DNA of 64,000 nt, from positions 1 through 64,000 of the forward strand of contig JAIPCJ010000002.1 of assembly GCA_021738245.1 (NCBI GenBank). The letters run 5' to 3'. Within the stretch, counting starts at the first letter, position 1. Each line of letters opens with the position of its first letter. This document shows positions 59,270 to 64,000 of the stretch, piece after piece. Source of the DNA: Methylotenera sp. GTDB lineage: Bacteria > Pseudomonadota > Gammaproteobacteria > Burkholderiales > Burkholderiaceae_C. Under the pieces are notes generated by a model. The model did not search any database, had not been told where the DNA came from, and worked only from the letters and a program-made list of their open reading frames with translations. The position numbers and the translations under genes were made by a program.

Positions 59270-61368
59270 GCGCCGAACTCCCGGGGCATCAACTCGCCCG
59301 CGCCGCTGCTGCGAAAGGTCTGCGGCCCCGACAGCGCCAGCAGCCCGACCTGCCCCTCGGCCCAGGCTGCTTCGAGCCGGGCCGTCAGTTGCGCGGCCGC
59401 CAGCACGTCCGCGGCCTCGATGCGCTCCACGCCGTAGGCCTTGTTGCGGCCATGCGCCTTGGCGAGATACATCACGGTGTCCACCAGATCGATGGCCCGC
59501 TCCCAGGACAGGCGCAGGCCGTGCGGCGGCACGGGCAGGCTGACGAAACCGATGGACGCTGTCACGGGGATGCTGCGGCCGTCCTGCACCACGGGGCGGC
59601 CGCCAATGAGGTCGAGCAGGCGCTGGGCGAGCTGGGCCCCGAACTGCGGCTCATGGCTGCGGGCCACGATCAGGAACTCCTCACCGCCCCAGCGCACGAT
59701 CAGGTCGTCTTCGCGCACGGCCTCGCGCAGCCGGCTGGCGATGTCGATCAGCACCGTGTCGCCCGCGGCATGGCCGTAGCTGTCGTTGATGCGCTTGAAG
59801 TGGTCGATGTCGATCAGGAAGACGCTGGCGGCCAGGCCCTCGCCGCTGGACAGGCTCTTGATGGCCGCCTGGAAGTGCCGCCGGTTGGCCAGCCCGGTCA
59901 GCGGGTCGGTCTCGCTCTGGCGCTTCAGCGAGGCGTTGCTGTGCGCCAGGGCCTCGTTGGTGCGGCGCACGCGGCGGAACACCTGCCACAGCAGGCCCAG
60001 CGACACCAGCACGCAGCCGCCCAGCGCGGCCCACAGCATCAGGGCCAGGTTGCGCTGATGGACCTGCTCGGCCTTGAGGGCGTTGTCGCGGTTGAGCAGC
60101 TCGATGTCTCGCGCGCGCTGCTCGGCATCCTGGCGCTCCTGGGCTTCCAGCAGCAGCTTGCGCGTCTCGTCGCGCAGCACGCGCTCGCTGACGCGCCGGT
60201 GCTCGCGGTAGGCTGCCACGGCGCCGGGCAGGTCGCCGGCACGCTCCAGGTAGCCGGCGAGCTCCTCCCAACCGGCCGACGCATAAGACAGCGCCCCCTG
60301 CTGCTCGTCCAGCGTGTTGCCGGCGCGCACGTCGTCACGGCCTTCGGCCACGCGGCCGAGCGCGATCTTGGCCAGGCCGATGTTGGCCCGCGCCACGCTC
60401 TCGGCGCTGCTGTTGCGGCTGCTGCGCGCCAGCGGCAGGGCCTGCTCGGCCAGCTCCAGCGCCCGGGCCCAGTGCCCCTGGCGCAGATGATGGTCGGCGA
60501 GATTGGCCAGCCCCAGGGCACGCACGGAGTCGGAATCGGCACGCTGGGCCTGCTCCAGCGCATCGGTGTAGGCCTGCAAGGCGATGCCGGGATCGCTGTC
60601 GCCCGAGTACACGATGCCCCGCATCGTGTAGACCCGGTTCAGCGTGACCGGATCGGGGTCTTTCTGGGCCTCGGTGAGGGCCTGGGCGATGAGCTGGCGG
60701 GCGCGCGCGGGCGTGTCGGCACGGTTGGAGGTGAAGGCCAGCTCCATGAGGCTGAGCGCCACGCGCCAGGGCTGGCCCATCTGCTCGCCCAGGCGCTGCG
60801 CGGCGTGGCCGTTGTTCAACGCACTGTCGAGTTCGCCGGAGTCGCTGCAGATGGCCGCCATCTGGTCGTGATAGCGCCAGCGGAACACCGGCCCGGCGGC
60901 AGCAAGCTGGGTGGCGTCCACGGCCAGCAGGCCCTTGCGGGCTTCACGCAGGTCACCCTGGGCACGCAGGTACTCGGCGGTGGCCGTGGCGGCGGCGACC
61001 ACGGCGTTGGGCCGCAAGGCTCCCGCGGGCCAGTCACGCAGTTGCTGCACGAGCTGCTCGCTGAGGCCGCGGTCGCGCGACAGGCCAGCCAGGTGAGCCC
61101 GCAGCGCCAGCACCTCCAGCTCCGCCGCGCTGCCGGGCGCCACGTCCCGGGCCAGGGCTCGCAACTCACGCTCCAGCGGCACCGGACGGGCGCGGGCGGC
61201 CCGCTCGACACGGTCCAGCTCACGACCGAGCTGCGCGTGCTGGGCGGCCGACGCTGCCTCGGCAGGCGCCGGCACGTCGTCACGCGCGGGAGAACAGGCA
61301 CACAACGCCACCAGCGCGGCCAAAGCCGCGCACAGCGTCGATCGTGAAGCCTGAGAGAGTTGCATCAA
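59266..61368 (-). CDS. TPR-GGDEF lipoprotein-like protein (predicted diguanylate cyclase)
   Basis: The 700-aa protein begins with a hydrophobic signal ending VALCACSPARD (possible lipobox around the Cys). TPR repeats to about residue 400, a coiled-coil segment, one TM helix (LMLWAALGGCVLVSLGLLWQVF) and a GGDEF domain with GGEEF at 561-565 and I-site REDD follow. The layout equals the downstream protein, so the pair arose by duplication. It heads a three-gene overlapping unit ending with the Bug receptor. Confidence 0.88.
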   Translation of the reverse strand: MMQLSQASRSTLCAALAALVALCACSPARDDVPAPAEAASAAQHAQLGRELDRVERAARARPVPLERELRALARDVAPGSAAELEVLALRAHLAGLSRDRGLSEQLVQQLRDWPAGALRPNAVVAAATATAEYLRAQGDLREARKGLLAVDATQLAAAGPVFRWRYHDQMAAICSDSGELDSALNNGHAAQRLGEQMGQPWRVALSLMELAFTSNRADTPARARQLIAQALTEAQKDPDPVTLNRVYTMRGIVYSGDSDPGIALQAYTDALEQAQRADSDSVRALGLANLADHHLRQGHWARALELAEQALPLARSSRNSSAESVARANIGLAKIALGRVAEGRDDVRAGNTLDEQQGALSYASAGWEELAGYLERAGDLPGAVAAYREHRRVSERVLRDETRKLLLEAQERQDAEQRARDIELLNRDNALKAEQVHQRNLALMLWAALGGCVLVSLGLLWQVFRRVRRTNEALAHSNASLKRQSETDPLTGLANRRHFQAAIKSLSSGEGLAASVFLIDIDHFKRINDSYGHAAGDTVLIDIASRLREAVREDDLIVRWGGEEFLIVARSHEPQFGAQLAQRLLDLIGGRPVVQDGRSIPVTASIGFVSLPVPPHGLRLSWERAIDLVDTVMYLAKAHGRNKAYGVERIEAADVLAAAQLTARLEAAWAEGQVGLLALSGPQTFRSSGAGELMPREFGA

Positions 61369-61477
61369 GGATGGGGCCTGGCGATCCTGACGCCCGGCAG
61401 GCCCATTTCAGCGCGGTTCGGCACGCCCGCCACGCCAGATGCCACCGGGGAGCGTTGAAATTGCACGTTACCGACCC

Positions 61478-63163
61478 TCAGGCCGGTTGTGCAGCCCCGG
61501 GGTTGTAACCGCGCGGCACCGCCCCGAGCAGGCGCTGCGTGTAGGCTTCACGCGGCGACCGGATCAAGACCTCGGTGGGCGCCTGCTCGACCACGTCGCC
61601 GTTCTGCATCACCAGCACCTCGTCGGAAATGAACTTCACCACGGCCAGGTCGTGGCTGATGAAGATGTAGCTCAGGCCGAATTCGTCCTGCAGGTCGCGC
61701 AGCAGGTTCAGCACCTGCGCCTGCACCGACACATCCAGCGCCGACACCGCCTCGTCCAGCACCAGCACTTCCGGCTGCAGGGTCAGGCAGCGGGCGATGG
61801 CGATGCGCTGGCGCTGGCCACCGGAGAACTCGTGCGGGTACTTGGCCATGGCGGCTTCGTCCAGACCCACGCGCTGGAGCAGCGCCACCGCGCGCGCATC
61901 ACGCTCGGCGGCATCCTTGCCGATGCCATGGATCTCCATCGGCTCGCGCAGGGTCTGGCCGATGGTGAAGCGCGGGTTCAGCGAGGCGTAGGGGTTCTGG
62001 AACACGACCTGGATGCGCCGGCGCATCTGCTGCCAGTCAGCGCCACTGAGCTTGAGCAGGTCACGCCCCTCGAACAGCACCTGGCCGCCGGTGGGCTCGT
62101 GCAGGCGCAGCAGCGTCAGGCCCATGGTGGTCTTGCCAGAGCCCGACTCGCCCACCACGCCCAGCGTGTAACCCTTGCGCAGCTTGAAGTTCACGCCCTT
62201 CACGGCCTTGAACTCGCGCTTGCCGAAGAGGCCGTCCTTGAGCCAGAAGCTCTTCTGCAGTCCCGTGACCTCCAGCAGCACCGGGGCCTCAGGGTCCTTG
62301 GCCCGCGCCTGGCCGGCGGCGCTGCGGCCGGCGATGTGGTCGTCGATGACCGTCAGCCGCGCCGGGTTCTCGGTCAGCGAGGGCCGGCAGGCGAGCAAGG
62401 CCTTGGTGTAGGCGTCCTGCGGGTCGCTGAAGATGCGCTCGACCGGCGCGCTCTCGCGCACCTGCCCGTGGCGCATGACCACGACGTGATCAGAGATCTC
62501 GCCCACCACGCCCAGGTCGTGCGAGATGAACAGCAGGCTCATCTTGTGCGTCTGCTTGAGCTTGGCCATCAGCTCCATGACCTGGCGCTGGATGGTCACG
62601 TCCAGCGCCGTGGTGGGCTCGTCGGCGATCAGCAGCTTCGGCGCGCAGGCCAGGGCGACGGCGATCATCACCCGCTGCTGCTGGCCGCCCGACATCTCGT
62701 GCGGAAAGGCCGACAGGCGCCGCTTGGGCTCCGGGATGCCCACTTCGTGCAGCAGCTCCTCGGCGCGCACCAGGGCCTGGCGGCGTGTCATGCCCATGTG
62801 CTTCATCAGCGGCTCGCAGATTTGCGTGGCCACGTTGAAGACCGGGTTGAGCGAGCTCATCGGGTCCTGGAAGACGCAGGCGATGTCCTTGCCACGAATG
62901 GCCTGCAGCTCGCGCAGGCCCGTCTGCAGCAGGTCGCGGCCCTGGAACAGGATGCGACCCTCGCGCTCGGCATTGGTCGGCAGCAGGTTGAGCACCGACA
63001 TGGCGGTCACGCTCTTGCCCGAGCCCGATTCACCCACCAGCGCGACCGTGCTGTTCTCGGGCACGTCGAAGCTCACGCCCTTGACGGCCAGCTGGCGTTG
63101 CATGACGCCGTCGACACGGCCCATGCGGAAGGCGACCTTGAGGTCCTGGATGCTCAGCAACAT
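61478..63163 (-). CDS. Peptide ABC transporter, double ATPase (YejF-like)
   Basis: The 561-aa protein carries two ABC domains. The first has Walker A GESGSGKSVT (44-53), FPHEMSGGQQQR and LLIADEPTTALD. The second has GESGSGKTTMG (about 325), YPHEFSGGQRQR and LVLDEAVSALD. The C-terminal oligopeptide extension follows each. YejF/GsiA-type proteins energise uptake of oligopeptides. In the second Walker B the catalytic Glu follows Asp as usual. It lies just downstream of the partner permease gene. Confidence 0.9.
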   Translation of the reverse strand: MLLSIQDLKVAFRMGRVDGVMQRQLAVKGVSFDVPENSTVALVGESGSGKSVTAMSVLNLLPTNAEREGRILFQGRDLLQTGLRELQAIRGKDIACVFQDPMSSLNPVFNVATQICEPLMKHMGMTRRQALVRAEELLHEVGIPEPKRRLSAFPHEMSGGQQQRVMIAVALACAPKLLIADEPTTALDVTIQRQVMELMAKLKQTHKMSLLFISHDLGVVGEISDHVVVMRHGQVRESAPVERIFSDPQDAYTKALLACRPSLTENPARLTVIDDHIAGRSAAGQARAKDPEAPVLLEVTGLQKSFWLKDGLFGKREFKAVKGVNFKLRKGYTLGVVGESGSGKTTMGLTLLRLHEPTGGQVLFEGRDLLKLSGADWQQMRRRIQVVFQNPYASLNPRFTIGQTLREPMEIHGIGKDAAERDARAVALLQRVGLDEAAMAKYPHEFSGGQRQRIAIARCLTLQPEVLVLDEAVSALDVSVQAQVLNLLRDLQDEFGLSYIFISHDLAVVKFISDEVLVMQNGDVVEQAPTEVLIRSPREAYTQRLLGAVPRGYNPGAAQPA

Positions 63164-63181
63164 AAATGTCCCAGTCAGTTG

Positions 63182-63219
63182 GGGTCAGAGCGACTCGCTA
63201 CGCTCGGGCGGTCTGACCC
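63182..63219. repeat. Extragenic palindrome (REP-like)
   Basis: GGGTCAGA (63182-63189) and TCTGACCC (63212-63219) are perfect inverted arms. Between them GAGCG and CGCTC form inner arms. Such elements recur between genes in Burkholderiales. It lies between permease and ATPase genes of one operon and could modulate mRNA stability. Confidence 0.6.
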
Positions 63220-63223
63220 GCAA

Positions 63224-64000
63224 TTACTCAAGACCCCGCAGCTTGGGGTCAAGCGCGTCGCGCAGCGCGTCGGTGAACAGCGCGAAGGCGGTGACGAACA
63301 CGGCCATGAAGGCCGTCACGGCGGCGAGCTGCCACCAGTAGCCGAGGATCATCTCGTTCTGGGCTTCGGCCAGCATCGTGCCCCACGACACCTGATCCAC
63401 GCTCACGCCCAGCCCGAGGTAGCTCAGGATGACTTCGCTCTTGATGAAGCTGACCACGTGCAGTGACAGCTGCACCAGCGCCACGTGCGACACATTCGGC
63501 AGGATGTGCTTGAACATGCGCGACCACTGGCTCGCACCGATCGCCTCGGCCGAGCGCACGTACTCGCGCACCCGGTGCTTCATGAACTCGGCGCGCACCA
63601 GCCGGTAGATGCCCGTCCAGCCCGTGAAGGCCAGGATGCACACCACCGCGCCGATGCCCCGCGGGAAGATGGCTGCGAACGCGAAAATCAGCAGGATGGT
63701 CGGGATGGCGGTGAAGACGTTGTAGACCCACTCCAGGAAGTCGCCCACCTTGCCGCCGAAGAAGCCCGACAGCGCCCCCAGCACCGTGCCGATCAAGGTG
63801 GCGACCAGTGCTGCCGCCAGGCCCACGACGATGGACACCTCGGCGCCCTTGATGACCTTGGCCAGCACGTCGCGGCCCAGGCGGTCGCCGCCCAGCGGCA
63901 GGGTCTCGGCCCGGACGATCTCCTCGGTCTTGAAGGCCTTGGCACGCTCGGCCCATTCGGCATAGCGCGGTGCGAGGGGGTCGATGTCGGTCAGGTCGAC
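63224..64000 (-). CDS. Peptide ABC transporter permease (YejE-like), cut by the window edge
   Basis: The frame enters from the right edge and runs to 63224 (about 258 residues seen). It shows LPLGGDRLGRDVLAKVIKGAEVSI, the sequence ahead of the first core TM helix in DppC/YejE permeases. The EAA loop EAIGASQWSRMFKHILPN follows, with a C-terminal LTDALRDALDPKLRG. The N-terminal part and start are outside the window. It works with the double ATPase 60 bp downstream. Confidence 0.88.
   Translation of the reverse strand, partial: VDLTDIDPLAPRYAEWAERAKAFKTEEIVRAETLPLGGDRLGRDVLAKVIKGAEVSIVVGLAAALVATLIGTVLGALSGFFGGKVGDFLEWVYNVFTAIPTILLIFAFAAIFPRGIGAVVCILAFTGWTGIYRLVRAEFMKHRVREYVRSAEAIGASQWSRMFKHILPNVSHVALVQLSLHVVSFIKSEVILSYLGLGVSVDQVSWGTMLAEAQNEMILGYWWQLAAVTAFMAVFVTAFALFTDALRDALDPKLRGLE

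Overview
The window is about 64 kb of high-GC DNA with dense, mostly overlapping genes. The gene content points to a betaproteobacterium of the order Burkholderiales, in the Rubrivivax/Roseateles/Leptothrix neighbourhood. Indicators are a PEP-CTERM-system TPR lipoprotein (PrsT), a Bug-type solute receptor, the HprK-related-kinase (HPr-rel-A) gene set, argP/argO and gshA. The assignment is from recognised families, not from a marker gene. No rRNA, tRNA, CRISPR array or intact insertion sequence was seen.

Left end (1-3.5 kb) is accessory DNA. It holds a broken gene end, an LA2681-type HEPN protein followed by two tiny overlapping ORFs, a divergent small membrane protein, and the C-terminal stump of a DUF72 gene. 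From 3.5 to 16.9 kb lies a nickel/cobalt-type resistance island. Leftward from an RcnR-like repressor it carries two paralogous His-rich exported proteins, a small membrane protein, a lone MotA-type protein, a 'transmembrane anchor' protein, a complete CnrCBA/CzcCBA-type RND efflux system, HupE/UreJ, a DUF6488 protein, an MFS exporter with a His-rich tail and a lipoprotein. RcnA with an extra soluble domain is divergent. Related TACT-N7-AGTA sites precede rcnR/rcnA and the RND operon. Next is a Mn-type yybP-ykoY riboswitch driving a GDT1 exporter.

From 17.8 to 32.5 kb is a second mixed region. It contains a GIY-YIG protein, an integrase remnant, an aapJQMP-like amino-acid ABC transporter with a PLP beta-lyase, a LysR regulator and a TonB-dependent receptor (together a plausible sulfur-amino-acid uptake unit), small hypotheticals, a strikingly AT-rich spacer, and a RES/Xre toxin-antitoxin operon. 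It ends at a 5'-truncated thymidine kinase.

From 32.5 kb on, the DNA looks like core chromosome: a crotonase lacking its catalytic glutamates, an alkaline phosphatase, a GIN-domain protein, a YpfJ-type metalloprotease, a five-gene HPr-rel-A cluster (NTase, HprK-like kinase, PqqD-like protein, exported SPGFW protein, 75-aa peptide), argP/argO, dadA, prsT, a YegD-like Hsp70, an S9 peptidase, a UPF0149 protein, a candidate sRNA, gshA, a SulP transporter, a Bug receptor translationally coupled to two TPR-GGDEF proteins, and a YejEF-like peptide importer running off the right end.

The best candidates for under-described biology are the HPr-rel-A/SPGFW cluster, the MotA-containing metal island with its Cys-less RcnR, and the HEPN/micro-ORF locus.
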